Assembly: GCA_001485295.1 (NCBI GenBank)
Contig: BBOA01000006.1
Span: forward strand, 62,001-126,000
Reading direction: 5' to 3'
DNA: 64,000 nt
Source: Type-B symbiont of Plautia stali
Lineage (GTDB): Bacteria; Pseudomonadota; Gammaproteobacteria; Enterobacterales; Enterobacteriaceae
Part shown: piece after piece, positions 12,431-22,803 of the stretch
Layout of the letters: the number at the start of each line of letters is the position of its first letter
Position numbering within the stretch: position 1 is the first letter of the stretch
Notes under the pieces: model-generated
What the model was told of the DNA's origin: nothing
Database searches by the model: none
What the model saw: only the letters and a program-made list of their open reading frames with translations
Program-made: the position numbers and the translations under genes

Positions 12431-13156
12431 CACTTGGCGCACGTCAAACAGGTAGCGACCCTGCGCCGCGTCCGGGGCGCACCGTTCAACACGAAGAAAT
12501 GACCGCTGTCGTCCAGCTTGCGCGCCAGCACCTTGTCGCGTATCAGCGCGTACTGTTTATCGATCTGCACGTCGACGAGCAGGATGCCTCACGGCGCCAG
12601 TCTCATCCTTTAACCGGCTGATACTGAGTGGTATAGCAATGGCCGAATAGCGTTGCCAGCCCGCAATAAATGTCGCCGCGGTTGACGTTTTTCCACGCTG
12701 CGCTGCTGCGGTCGAGGCGGCTGCCGATAACGCGGCTGCCGTCCTAGAGGTAGAGATACGGTAGTAGTTATCGCCATCGCGCACGAAGATAGTGGAGACG
12801 ACGACGGTGCGCTGTAAGAAGTCGTCCACCCCTAACCTGGTCGAGGTTCAGGGTTTTCAGTCCGGTGCGTAGCGTCGGCGTAGAGAACTCGCCTACTTGG
12901 ATGCACGAGCTGTCGTCTCGGCTAAAGCGCTGCGGCAGAAAGCTGGCGAACAGCTGAGTGTAGTTATTGACCTCTTCGGTCAAGGTGGCGTTGAACATCG
13001 TCGCCATTTCGCTGATGACCTGCACCTGATTGTGCATATCATCGGTGGCGAGGCTTTCCAGCTGACGGGCTGCAGTGTGGCTTTGAGTCGGTGGACGAAC
13101 AGCATCAGCGCGACGCTGAGAGACGTCAGTACAGACAGCTTGACTCTAAGACTCAT
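12425..13156 (-). pseudogene. Methyl-accepting chemotaxis protein (Cache sensor) fragment
   Basis: Reads right to left. The start MSLRVKLSVLTSLSVALMLF is a typical first membrane helix. After a frameshift comes a double-Cache periplasmic sensor (FNATLTEEVNNYTQLFASFL, then a segment around VVSTIFVRDGDNYYRIST). At least two more frame changes follow, and homology ends near ARKLDDSGHFFVLNGAP. The HAMP and signalling domains are missing, cut off at the junction with the aidB remnant. The ligand class is unknown. Confidence 0.72.
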
Positions 13157-13334
13157 GGAGCTGAGAGAGACGCTTCATAAAAATACCTTTGGATCGGTTT
13201 ACGGGATATATGATTAACGGCATCGGCAGCGAAAGGTTTACCCCCTAAAACGGGCAGTAGATTTGTGAAGCGGTTCGCAGAATAACGCCGCGGCGCGCAA
13301 ACTCAGCGGAGTCGACACTGATAGCGGGGCAAGC

Positions 13335-13985
13335 ATGATCGAACTGAATACGGAAAGGCTGGCGGGCGTCGAGGTGCTATGCTACATGCCGCGCCGGCGG
13401 GCTAGCGTTATGCGCCACTGCTGATGGTGCTGCTTTACTATGGTTTTACCTCCTCGAAAAAGGTCTATGCCTATCTGGCCGTGGCGCTGGTGCAGGCAGG
13501 CTTCCGGGCTGTTATGCCGGACGCCGATCTGCAGAGCGCGCGTGACAACGACAACGATGCGTTGCAGTTCGCGAGATTCTGGCAGATTTTACAGCGCAAT
13601 ATCGACGAGCTGCTACAGCTGGAAAACAAGCTGCACGCCGCCGGCTTGGTCGACGGCGACCGCTTCGGCGTGGCCGGCGCCTCGCTGGGAGGCATGACGG
13701 CGATGGCGCGCTATCCGCACCTCCGCAGCGTCGCCTGCCTAGTGGGGTCGGGCTACTTTATGCCCCTCAGCCGCTCGCTGTTTCCGCCGCTGCGCGTCAG
13801 CTTGCCGGAGGAGCAGGCGCAGTTAAGGCACTGCTGGCGGCTTACGATCCCAGCAACAGGCTGGAGAAGCTTGCGAACCGGCTGCTGCTGTGGCACGGGG
13901 AAGCGGACGAGAGATGGTGCCCTTCGTGGAAACAGAGCGGCTGGTGGTAGCGCTGGCGTGCCCGGCGCGTCCAGTCGATTGACGT
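13335..13985 (+). pseudogene. yjfP: Esterase YjfP, frameshifted
   Basis: Alpha/beta-hydrolase; E. coli YjfP is a carboxylesterase of about 250 residues. The start MIELNTERLAGVEVL is out of frame with the body that begins near 13424 (YYGFTSSKKVYAYLAVALVQ). The nucleophile elbow GASLGG is kept near 13677. A further frameshift near 13815 precedes the remnant AAYDPSNRLEKLANRLLLWHGEADE, which carries the usual catalytic Asp region. Later sequence is unrecognisable. Confidence 0.8.
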
Positions 13986-14387
13986 AGATATAGCCTGAAG
14001 CCGCTTTGCTGCTGTTACTTCTAATCGCACAGTCAGTCTGGCTAGCAAGGGCGGGTAGGAATATGAAGAGACTCAGTAACGAACGTTTTCATACTCGACT
14101 CTCCACTAATGGGAACACACACTCTGCGACGGCGGAGAGAAGCTTCGCGCCGTCATTAGTAAGTTTAGTACCTGGCGTCGCCGATGCCAGACGGTTATTA
14201 GAAAAATTGACGAAGTTTGCGCAGCTCGTTGAGCTTTTGCTCATAGCACAGAAAGTTGCATTAGACGCGGTTTAATGAAATGTGTACTTGAGTTTAGAAA
14301 GCGACACCAGTATGATTACGTGTCAATTTTTCAGCTGCATTCAGAGGTGCGTTACATTCAACGAATGTTTCATGACCTATAACGTTC
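13986..14387. other. Gene-free interval upstream of the S6 operon
   Basis: About 400 bp with no recognisable protein or RNA. An open stretch at 14006-14275 has no family likeness. The interval corresponds to where yjfN/bsmA/ula genes lie in E. coli, and probably contains the rpsF promoter near its right end. Confidence 0.5.
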
Positions 14388-14451
14388 CTTGCTTCCGTGG
14401 GCCGCAGTTGACCCTGACAGGAGGCTGAATAATCCGTAAGGAGCAATTTCG
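14388..14451 (+). promoter_or_regulatory. rpsF leader, S6:S18 autoregulatory element
   Basis: The last 50 bp before rpsF are nearly the same as the E. coli rpsF leader: GTTGACCCTGACAGGAGGC, then AATAATCCG and the Shine-Dalgarno AAGGAG. In enterics the S6:S18 complex binds a CCG-containing bulge in this leader and represses the operon. The CCG is at 14434-14436. Confidence 0.7.
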
Positions 14452-14847
14452 ATGCGTCATTACGAAATCGTACTCATGATCCATCCTGACCAGAGCGAAC
14501 AGGTATCGGGCATGATCGAGCGTTACACTAGTGCTATCACTGGTGTAGAAGGCAATATCCACCGTCTGGAAGACTGGGGCCGCCGTCAGCTGGCTTACCC
14601 GATTAACAAACTGCACAAAGCTCACTATATTCTGATGAACGTAGAAGCGCCGCAGGAAGCGATCGACGAGCTGGAAACGAACTTCCGCTTCAACGACGCC
14701 GTTATCCGCAGCATAGTTATGCGCGTTAAGCACGCGGTAACTGAAGCATCTCCGATGGTTAAAGCGAAAGACGAGCGTCGTGAGCGCCGCGAAGACTTCG
14801 CTAACGAAACCTCTGACTCGTCAGAGGTTAGGGATTCTGAAGAGTAA
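14452..14847 (+). CDS. rpsF: 30S ribosomal protein S6
   Basis: Platform protein of the 30S subunit that pairs with S18. The 131 residues start [20 protein letters not shown] and include the core motif [20 protein letters not shown]. The acidic tail ([10 protein letters not shown]) resembles the Glu-rich, RimK-modified tail of E. coli S6. It is the first gene of the S6-PriB-S18-L9 operon. Confidence 0.97.
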   Translation: MRHYEIVLMIHPDQSEQVSGMIERYTSAITGVEGNIHRLEDWGRRQLAYPINKLHKAHYILMNVEAPQEAIDELETNFRFNDAVIRSIVMRVKHAVTEASPMVKAKDERRERREDFANETSDSSEVRDSEE

Positions 14848-14853
14848 TCATTC

Positions 14854-15403
<550 letters not shown>

Positions 15404-15445
15404 TCGGCAACTATTGTACATTAGCGACTTTAAGAGGATAAGGTA

Positions 15446-15895
15446 ATGCAAGTTATTCTGCTTGATAAAGTAGCAAACTTGGGCAGCTTGGGTGATCAGG
15501 TCAACGTTAAAGCGGGCTACGCGCGCAACTTCTTGGTACCGCAGGGCAAAGTTGTTCCTGCTACCAAGAAAAACGTTGAGTTCTTTGAAGCTCGTCGCGC
15601 TGAACTGGAAGCCAAACTGGCTGGCGTTCTGGCTGCTGCCAACGCACGCGCTAAGAAAATTAATGCACTGGGTTCAGTGACCATCGCCTCTAAATCAGGC
15701 AACGAAGGTAAACTGTTCGGCTCTATCAGTACTCGCCACATTGCTGACGCTGTGACTGCAGCTGGCGTTGACGTGGCTAAGAGCGAAGTTCGTCTGCCGA
15801 ATGGCGTTCTGCGCACCACCGGTGAGCACGAAGTTGGCTTCCAAGTTCATAGCGAACTTTTCGCTAAACTGGTTGTGAATGTAGTTGCTGAGTAA
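15446..15895 (+). CDS. rplI: 50S ribosomal protein L9
   Basis: The 149 residues equal E. coli. The N-terminal domain ([36 protein letters not shown]) is joined by a long Lys/Glu/Ala helix to the C-terminal RNA-binding domain. An AGAGGATAAGG ribosome binding site precedes it. It ends the S6 operon and is followed by a hairpin terminator. Confidence 0.97.
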   Translation: MQVILLDKVANLGSLGDQVNVKAGYARNFLVPQGKVVPATKKNVEFFEARRAELEAKLAGVLAAANARAKKINALGSVTIASKSGNEGKLFGSISTRHIADAVTAAGVDVAKSEVRLPNGVLRTTGEHEVGFQVHSELFAKLVVNVVAE

Positions 15896-15912
15896 TTTTA
15901 CTCGGTAATGCG

Positions 15913-15946
15913 AAAAAGCCCGCCTTGTGCCGGCTTTTTTGTTTTT
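15913..15946 (+). terminator. Terminator of the rpsF-rplI operon
   Basis: AAAAAGCC and GGCTTTTTT arms flank a short CG-rich loop, and a T-rich run follows, right after rplI. Confidence 0.75.
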
Positions 15947-15955
15947 GCCGCCGCG

Positions 15956-16484
15956 CTACTGAGCGCGAATAAAGCTGCCGTCCGTCTGGCGAGTAAACAA
16001 CACCGGGCCGTTAGCGCCTCCACCGTCAGCCCCGTCACTACCCCTTTCCATTCTGCCTTTCACCTGCTGGCCGCTCTGCAGCGCGCTCAGCGGCTGATCG
16101 TTGCCCTCTACGCACGCCATAGCGAAGACGTCGCCGACCGGCAGATTATTGTCGCGAAACAGCTCCGCCAGCGTCTGACTAGAGGCGATGGTGTAGCTGC
16201 GCCACACGCCCTGCGAATCCGCCTTCGGCGGTTGCGCATTTTGCGACGACGCGTTTTGATCGACGATCTTCGCCTGCATCGGCACCTCTTTTTCGCCGCT
16301 CGCGGTCTGCGGGCGTTCAATCGGATATGCGGCAGCTGGAGGGTCATGCTGGAGGGCCATAAAAACGCTAGCAGCATCACTAGCAGGCCGATAACAATGC
16401 CGCGTCGGTGCGCCCCTGCGGAAGGGGACCCATCCAGCGCAGAGTATTGGTAAAGTGCCAGATTTTACTCAGCTAGGCGGGCAT
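15956..16484 (-). pseudogene. ytfB: Cell division/cell-surface protein YtfB (OapA), broken
   Basis: E. coli YtfB is an inner-membrane protein with a periplasmic OapA/LysM-like glycan-binding domain linked to division. The start MPA is followed at codon 4 by TAG. The conserved LSKIWHFTNTLRWMGPLPQG, the membrane helix (RRGIVIGLLVMLLAFLWPSS) and the C-terminal OapA domain (WRSYTIASSQTLAELFRDNN, ending LFTRQTDGSFIRAQ) occupy different frames. The C-terminal 134 residues are open. The middle is shorter than in E. coli. Position between rplI and fklB is conserved. Confidence 0.82.
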
Positions 16485-16834
16485 GCGGGAAGGCGCGTCT
16501 TAAGCCATTCGTGAATCCTCCTCATCTCCCCACCGGCGGTCGGCAGTGGGGCGGGCCGCTAGGCGAAGCGGTGGCGCAAAGTGCGTGCGTCTTGCGGCAT
16601 CGTGGGGCGATTTGATCCATGTCTCTCTCTTTTTTCAGTCCTCAGGCGAAGATAGCCTTCGCCTAGAATTATAGTATGGGCAATGCGAGCGCAGCGCGCC
16701 TGCCAGCCTGATGAAATGTGACCTGCGTATTGTTTCTGTTTCAAGGACAAAAGTTATCTGCGCGCACGGGATTTACGCCGGCGGACCGCGCTGTTATGCT
16801 GCCAGTTCAATTAGCGAAAGAGACAGATATCAAG
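16485..16834. other. Divergent intergenic region ytfB/fklB
   Basis: 350 bp without a recognisable gene. It should carry the promoters of the two divergent, now decayed, genes. A weak AGAGACAGATATCAAG leader precedes the fklB start. Confidence 0.5.
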
Positions 16835-17463
16835 ATGACGATCCCTTCATTCGACAGCGTCGAATCACAAGCAAGTTACGGAATCGGTTTACAGGTTAGC
16901 CAGCCGTTACTGGAGTCCGGTCTGCAGGGACTTCAGCCGGAATCGCTGCTCGTAGGCCTGCGCGCCGCGCTGGAAGGGAATTCGCCGTCCGTGCCGGTTG
17001 ACATCGTGCATCGTGCGCTGTGCGAAGTACATGAGCACGCCGAAGGCGTGCGTCTCGAGCGCGTCGAGGCGAAGGTGGCCGAAGGTCAGACCTTCCTAGC
17101 GGAAAACGCCCAGCGTTAAGGCATCAACAGCACCGAATCGGGCCTGCAGTTCAGCGTGATCAAACAGGGTGATAGCCCGATCCCGTCGCGCTAGGATCAT
17201 GTACGCGTTCACTACACTGGCAAGCTGATCGACGGCACGGTGTTCGACAGTTCGGTAGCGCGCAGCGAACCGGCTGAATTCCCGGTCACCGGCGTGATCG
17301 CCGGCTGGATTGAAGCGCTAACGCTGATGCTGGTCGGCTCGAAGTGGGAGCTGACCGTTCCGCACAACCTCGCCTACAGCGAGCGCGGCGCTGGCAGCGA
17401 TTCCATTCCGCCGTTCAGCACCCTAATTTTTGAAGTGGAATTGCTGGAGATCCTTGTCTGGCT
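16835..17463 (+). pseudogene. fklB: FKBP-type peptidyl-prolyl isomerase FklB (FKBP22), broken
   Basis: Dimeric prolyl isomerase of the cytoplasm. The frame is continuous, but a TAA interrupts after FLAENAQR (near 17117) and a TAG after SPIPSR (near 17191). Otherwise the N-terminal dimer domain ([20 protein letters not shown]) and the FKBP core ([48 protein letters not shown]) are well kept. The normal stop after LLEIL is also lost. Two point mutations therefore account for most of the damage. Confidence 0.88.
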
Positions 17464-17474
17464 TTTTTATGCGC

Positions 17475-19173
17475 TTACTGCTGCTGTAAATCTAATTTCC
17501 ATATGGCAAAACCGATCTCGTCGCTGCCCTGCGACTGCATCGGGTACTGGGCATGGCTGCGTTGCCTTACCCCCCCCGGCGCGGTTTCAAAGCGAATATC
17601 GAGCAGCGTGCTGCTGCTAATCGGGGCCAGACGGCAGTTGTTGTCTGCCTGTGGACGCACCTCGCTATGCGCCTTTGTCTCTGCGCTGATATAGGTCAAA
17701 ACCACCGCGCGGTTCTCATCAGAGACGGCAAAGGCGATATATTTATCGCCGGTCCCGGCGAATTTACCGCCATAGGTACGATAGTTACTAGTGGTGATAA
17801 GGAAGGTGGTTTGCGGATCGACCGATTTGCCTTGCTAGGTCAGCTTTTTGATGCGCGAAGCGTTAGGGTGGATAAGCTGGCATTCGTTAAAGTTCTAAGT
17901 GTGAAAATCCCAGTTAATCCAGCGACTGTGCGCCGCTACGCTGCGGATCGATCTGATTAAACTGCCCGGCGGAACACTCCACCCACTCCTTCACCTACGC
18001 GCCGCTAACTTTCATCACTACCAGCGTATTAGGATAGAGGTAAAGATCGGCGGTGTTGCGGAAGAGGTGAGGTCGCCTTTTTCCACTTCGTTATAGCTGG
18101 CTGGATCCGTTCTTGCGTCCGCCCGCTTTGAACGGCGCGACGGCGAAGAGCATCAGCAAGCGTTCCAGATCGGAATCGCCTCGGATAAAGTGCTCGACAT
18201 AGGCGCGCTGCGCGTTATTAACGATCTGCACGGTAGGATCGTCCTGCACCAGCGAGTGAGAGATAGCTGTACATAAGTCTGTCGATTTGCCGATCGGTTT
18301 CGCTACGAACGCCCGCGTGGCGCGATGATCCCCTCCAGTACCTTCACCAGCGCCGGATCTTCAGCCGCCAGCGACTTTTTCTACGCCGCATCGTAAATCG
18401 GGCGGGCCTCGGCCCTGCGATCGCCGAGAGGATGGCATCGATCCCTTTTACTTGGCTCAGGTAGTAGACCGAGTTTTCCGCCATTGCATGGTATAGCTCG
18501 CTGCTGAGGCCGGAGTGGGGAATGGCCACCACTAGATGCACGCCCAAGGCGCGCATCTGCGGCACATAGCGGCGCGCGGTTTCGGTGATGTCCTCATACG
18601 CGCACTTTGCCCTCTAGATTAGCTCTTGTCCCACACCATAATCTGTGGCGGAACAAAACCGGTAAAGCCAATCTTCAACGTCTGAGGTTTGCCGTCGCGA
18701 TCCACGACCTCAACAGGTTCAATGAGATAAGACGTAAACATTGGCTAGTTGTTTTTCAGATCGATAATATTAGCTTGATGTAGGGGAAGCGTGCCCCAGC
18801 CAACGCTTTACGCAGTAGTTGAATTCATGGTTGTCGACGCTGTAATCGAGCGTATTTAACGCCTTGTAGACCGGATTGATCTCGTCCTACTGCAGTCCCT
18901 TCGCCGCCATATAGTCTAGTCGCTGAGCGGACTGCCCTGAATAATATCGCCATTATTCACCAGCACACTGTTTTTCACCTTGTGACGTGCGGCATGGATC
19001 AGCGTCGCGGTGCGTACCAGCCCGAACTTTTTCGGTGAGCGCATCCTTATAATAGTCGAAATCTATCATATTGCTGTGCAGAGCGGTGGTTTCCAGCAGA
19101 CGAAGATCCACAGTGGCGGTGTGCAAGGCGGTTGAGAGGCCAGCGCCAGAAAAGCTAGAGTCGGTTTAAACAT
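17475..19173 (-). pseudogene. cpdB: 2',3'-cyclic-nucleotide 2'-phosphodiesterase CpdB, broken
   Basis: Periplasmic metallophosphodiesterase/3'-nucleotidase, 647 residues in E. coli. Fragments in several frames cover the whole gene: a signal peptide start [13 protein letters not shown], the metal-site region (E. coli TTDLHSN reads TTALHSN here), HSGLSSELYHAMAENSVYYL in the middle, and [15 protein letters not shown] at the end. There are numerous frameshifts and stops. The start has an AGGAG ribosome binding site. Position next to cysQ is as in E. coli. Confidence 0.88.
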
Positions 19174-19445
19174 GCATACTCCTGATGCAAAAAGGTAAAG
19201 CTCTCAAATTAATGTAAAAGAACAATGATGTGTCAGAGGAATACGTGATGGCTTTAACGTTTTAGACACTGGAACCGCTGAAAAGCGCACGGCATGGAGG
19301 CAGATCGCAACCTATGGTACTGATATCTTTAATATATTGAGGGTTTAGCACCTGGATAGCCAGGCGGCAGCGCTTTAGCTACTAAAATTTAACTGGTGTG
19401 GCGCACGATAACCTCGTGCAGCAGCCACCGATAAGGAGGTGAACA

Positions 19446-20186
19446 ATGTTAGAGCACATTTGCCAGCTGGCGCGTGAAGCGGGCAACGCAATCATGCTGA
19501 TTTACGAGAAAGAAACGGCGATAGACGTTTCACGCAAATCCGACGACTCCCCGGTGACCGCAGCGGATATCGCCGCGCACGATATTATTTTGCAGGGGCT
19601 GAGGCAGCTGACGCCGGAAGTGCCGGTGCTGTCGGAAGAAGATCCGCCCGCTTGGAGTGAGCGGCAGCAGTGGCAGCGCCACTGGCTGGTCGATCCACTC
19701 GACGGCACCAAAGAGTTTATCAAGCACAACGGCGAATTCACCGTAAATGTCGCGCTGATCGATCAGGGCAAACCGGTGCTAGGCGTGGTCTATGCGCCGG
19801 CGCTCGACGTGATGTACTCCGCCGCCGACGGCAAAGCTTGGAAAGAAGAGGGCTGCCACAAGGCGGCGATCCACGCGCAGGCGGCGCGACCGCCGCTGGT
19901 GGTCGTCAGCCGCTCCCATGCCGACGACGAGCTGAAAGAGTATCTAAAGCAGCTGGGCGAGCATCAGACCGTCGCTATCGGTTCGTCGCTGAAGTTCTGT
20001 CTAGTGGCGGAAGGCAAAGCGCAGCTCTATCCGCGCTTTGGGCCGACCAACATCTGGGACACCGGCGCGGGGCACGCCGTCGCGATGGCTGCCGGCGCGC
20101 ACGTGCATGACTGGCAGGGTAAAACGCTGGACTATGCGCCGCGTGAATCCTTTCTCAATCCCGGTTTCCGCGTGTCGCTGTTCTAA
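19446..20186 (+). CDS. cysQ: 3'(2'),5'-bisphosphate nucleotidase CysQ
   Basis: Hydrolyses PAP (3'-phosphoadenosine 5'-phosphate) and so protects sulfate assimilation and RNA turnover. The 246 residues equal E. coli. Inositol-monophosphatase-fold motifs are present: SEEDPP near 63-68, the metal site [12 protein letters not shown] near 80-91, and [15 protein letters not shown] near 200-214. A GATAAGGAGG ribosome binding site precedes the ATG. It is intact amid four decayed neighbours, which argues that it is still selected. Confidence 0.96.
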   Translation: MLEHICQLAREAGNAIMLIYEKETAIDVSRKSDDSPVTAADIAAHDIILQGLRQLTPEVPVLSEEDPPAWSERQQWQRHWLVDPLDGTKEFIKHNGEFTVNVALIDQGKPVLGVVYAPALDVMYSAADGKAWKEEGCHKAAIHAQAARPPLVVVSRSHADDELKEYLKQLGEHQTVAIGSSLKFCLVAEGKAQLYPRFGPTNIWDTGAGHAVAMAAGAHVHDWQGKTLDYAPRESFLNPGFRVSLF

Positions 20187-20193
20187 GCAATTT

Positions 20194-20217
20194 GGGAGGC
20201 ACTCGCCTCCCGTTTTC
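20194..20217 (+). terminator. Terminator after cysQ
   Basis: GGGAGGC-ACTC-GCCTCCC hairpin followed by GTTTTCTTT, starting 8 bp after the cysQ stop. It may also serve the convergent ytfJ remnant. Confidence 0.8.
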
Positions 20218-20224
20218 TTTCTAC

Positions 20225-20784
20225 CTACTGCTTAAGTAGCGTCCGTACAAGATCGATCATCTGTGTCACTTCCTCTTGCGTCAGCGCGCTATCTTTCATA
20301 AAGCGCACGCGGCCGTTTTTATCCAGCACTACAATCGTTGAGCCGGCGTCCTGCAGCTGCTAGGCGTGCTTAACGTTGCCTTTGTTGTCGACGATAAACT
20401 GCGACTAGGGATATTGCTTTTTATTGCTCTTAGTACTGCGGCGCGTAAACATGCCGTGCAGGGGATGGCATCGTCGGTATTGATAATGCTAGTAGTCTGA
20501 TAGCGGTCGTGCGGGAACTGCACCGCTTTAATCGCCTCAATCACGGCGGCGTTTTTCTCTTTGGCGGACGAGCGCCCGGCGATGTGCTGAATAACGCGCA
20601 TCTTGCCTGCCAGCTGCGCGCTCTTTCAGCGCTTATAACTGAACTCATCCTGATGATAAAGCAGTTCGCCTTTATCGTCATCGTCGACGCCGACCGCAGG
20701 CGCGCGTTCATCGGGTTTCATAGCGTGGGCGAAAATCGCGCTGGGTAGTAAAACCAGTGCAAACAGGGCACAAGCGAGTCGCAT
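20225..20784 (-). pseudogene. ytfJ: YtfJ family periplasmic protein, broken
   Basis: E. coli YtfJ is a 184-residue exported thioredoxin-fold-like protein of unknown role. The signal peptide MRLACALFALVLLPSAIFAH, the core MRVIQHIAGRSSAKEKNAAV and PHDRYQT followed by IINTDDAIP, and the C-terminus (ALTQEEVTQMIDLVRTLLKQ) are in different frames, with several TAG codons between. The full length of the gene is still present. Confidence 0.85.
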
Positions 20785-21101
20785 TATCGAGCTCTTTGGT
20801 GATCCGACCAGTTAGTCATCTTTTTTCTGCGATAGTAAGCGGGCATGATACGCCTGTCTTGTTAAGGTGTCAGGTTTGTTATGCATGACACAATTTATTA
20901 ACAAGTTTGGATTTATACTGTGTTGGTAACGCGTGATAACAGACTATTCTGTAATGATATGTTTACTCAGTAAAAAAATTAGTTTTCGAAACATTAACCC
21001 AGTTAATGTGTTCTATAGTTTACCGGCGTTTGCGCTTCATAGGCTCGTACCGAACTTGGAAACGGCGAAGCGTATTTAAATATATACAGGAGTTAGACAG
21101 C
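20785..21101. other. Intergenic region ytfJ/ytfK
   Basis: 317 bp, AT-richer than its neighbours, with no recognisable gene. It ends in an ACAGGAG ribosome binding site for ytfK. It is presumably the shared regulatory region of the divergent ytfJ and ytfK. No operator could be identified with confidence. Confidence 0.5.
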
Positions 21102-21308
21102 ATGGAAATTTTCCAACGTTATAATCCACTGTAAATAGCGAAATATGTAAAAACGCTGTTCAAAGGAAGGATATATATCAAGGACGTTGGCGCGTTCGAG
21201 TTCGACAAAGGGAAAGTGTTGATTCCGCGCGTAAAGGACGTACAGCACTTAAGCGTGATGTCCGAAATTAACCGTCAGGTTCTGCACCTTCAGGCGGAGT
21301 TCAACTGA
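21102..21308 (+). pseudogene. ytfK: Stringent-response modulator YtfK with one nonsense codon
   Basis: In E. coli the 68-residue YtfK stimulates SpoT-dependent (p)ppGpp accumulation under phosphate and fatty acid starvation. Here the frame has exactly the family length and is almost all conserved ([56 protein letters not shown]). A single TAA at 21132-21134 replaces the Gln that follows NPL. No frameshift is seen. It could be a young null allele; no convincing internal start follows the stop. Confidence 0.85.
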
Positions 21309-22420
21309 TAAAAAGGGCGCCCTCGATATACAGCACGCGCATCACGTCGTCGATCGGCGTGCCACACTCCACTAGCTGGGAGTTCTCGTCGCGCGCGACA
21401 ATCTGCTCTTCCATTCCCTAGCCGAACAGATCGCCCATCAGCGTGGTCATCACGTCGTTCAGGGTAATGATGCCCACGACCAGCGCGTATTCGTTCATGA
21501 TAACCGCGAAGTCTTCGCCTGCGGTTTTAAATCTTTCCAGCGCTTTAGAGAGCGTCAGCGTGTCCGGCACGATCAACGCCAAGCAGGATCTGCACGTTGC
21601 TGTTAAGCGCCATGCTCTGATTGCCCAGCACATGCAGTAGCAGCTCTTTCGAGTCGACGTAGCAGAACGATATGGTCGATATCGCCGGCGCATACTAGGA
21701 GTTTCGAGTGCGGATGCTCGGCGATTTTGGTCTTCAGCGTGGTTTCGTCTTCGCGCAGTTCGAACCAGACCACGTTTTCGCGCGAGGTCATTGAGGAGGG
21801 CACGGTGCGCAATTCCAGCTCGAACACTTTTTCGATCAGCTCGTGCTCCTGCTTGCGCAGCACGCCTGCTTCCACTACCGCGTACATATCGTTAAAGGTG
21901 ATGTCGTCTTTACGCACTATCGGCAGCTTAAATACAAGGAAGAAGACGTTCGCTAGGCCGTTGAACAGCCACCAGCGGGCTGAACACTAGCAGACAGAAG
22001 CTCATCGAATTGATAATGCGCAGTGCTACCACTTCCGGCGCGATCATGCCGATGCGCTTCTGCGTCAGGTCGGCGAACAGAATAAAGAAGCTGGTGACGA
22101 TGATAAAGGAGCAGATAAAAAAGCTGAGCTGCTCGGCGAGCGCCGGCTCCATGAAGCGGCTGAAGAGGCTGCTGAAGGCGGGTCGCCGCGTTACCGACGA
22201 TACCGCCGAGGATGGCGACCGCGTTTAAGCCGATTTGCACCACGGTAAAGAAGGTACCGGGTGTTTCCCGCATCTTCAGCACGCACTGGGCGTTGATATT
22301 GCCTTCATCGGCCAGCAGTTTAAGTTTGATCTTGCGGGCGGTCGCCAGCGAGATTTCCAAGAGAGAGAAAAAGGCGCTGATCACGATCAGCAAAAATATG
22401 ACAAGCAAGCTATCTAACAT
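21309..22420 (-). pseudogene. ytfL: Polyamine exporter/CNNM-type membrane protein YtfL (PaeA), truncated
   Basis: The E. coli protein has 447 residues: a DUF21 membrane domain, a CBS pair and a CorC/HlyC domain. Here the start MLDSLLVIFLLIVISAFFSL and the RKIKLKLLADEGNINAQCVL loop are in frame. The rest (MRKDDITFNDMYAVVEAGVL; IVPDTLTLSKALERFKTAGE; ITLNDVMTTLMGDLFG) is spread over frames. The CorC domain is cut off after GTPIDDVMRVL, right at the ytfK stop, so a deletion joined the two 3' ends. Confidence 0.87.
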
Positions 22421-22803
22421 AGTGTTTCCAAAGGGTTATCCACTTGTCATTTTTGGCCTAGGCAGCGCGCGCAGAGGGCATACCGTTTATACTCACCTCT
22501 CAGTCTGGGCTATCCGTGCCAAAATGTCTGCGCTTTATCGATGGAGCAGCATTGGGTCAGAAACAGGGCAGGCAGCGCCCTCAAGGCTGCTAGAGTTCGC
22601 AGCGACGCCGTTTAGCTCAGATTAATTCGATATCGATCCGGCCATTTGCTGACAATGGAGCGTTATTTAGCTTTGTTGCCACTTTTTCGCAGCCGTAGGC
22701 CGCTTTCTGCGGCTATGCTGATGACAGCGCCGCTGCGATGTTCTTATCTAGGGATCTATCACGTTCCGCGGAATAGGGATCGGCATGATTAATAGGAGTA
22801 CGT
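22421..22803. other. Intergenic region ytfL/tamA; msrA absent
   Basis: 383 bp without recognisable coding sequence. In E. coli msrA lies here; no methionine sulfoxide reductase A motif (GCFWG) was found on either strand. The region should contain the tamA promoter. Confidence 0.5.

Noticed and set aside
14006-14275. Possible small protein upstream of rpsF
   Set aside because: No family resemblance and no ribosome binding site for its first ATG; it lies in a decayed interval.
22421-22803. msrA remnant between ytfL and tamA
   Set aside because: The expected GCFWG active-site motif and flanking sequence were not found in any frame.
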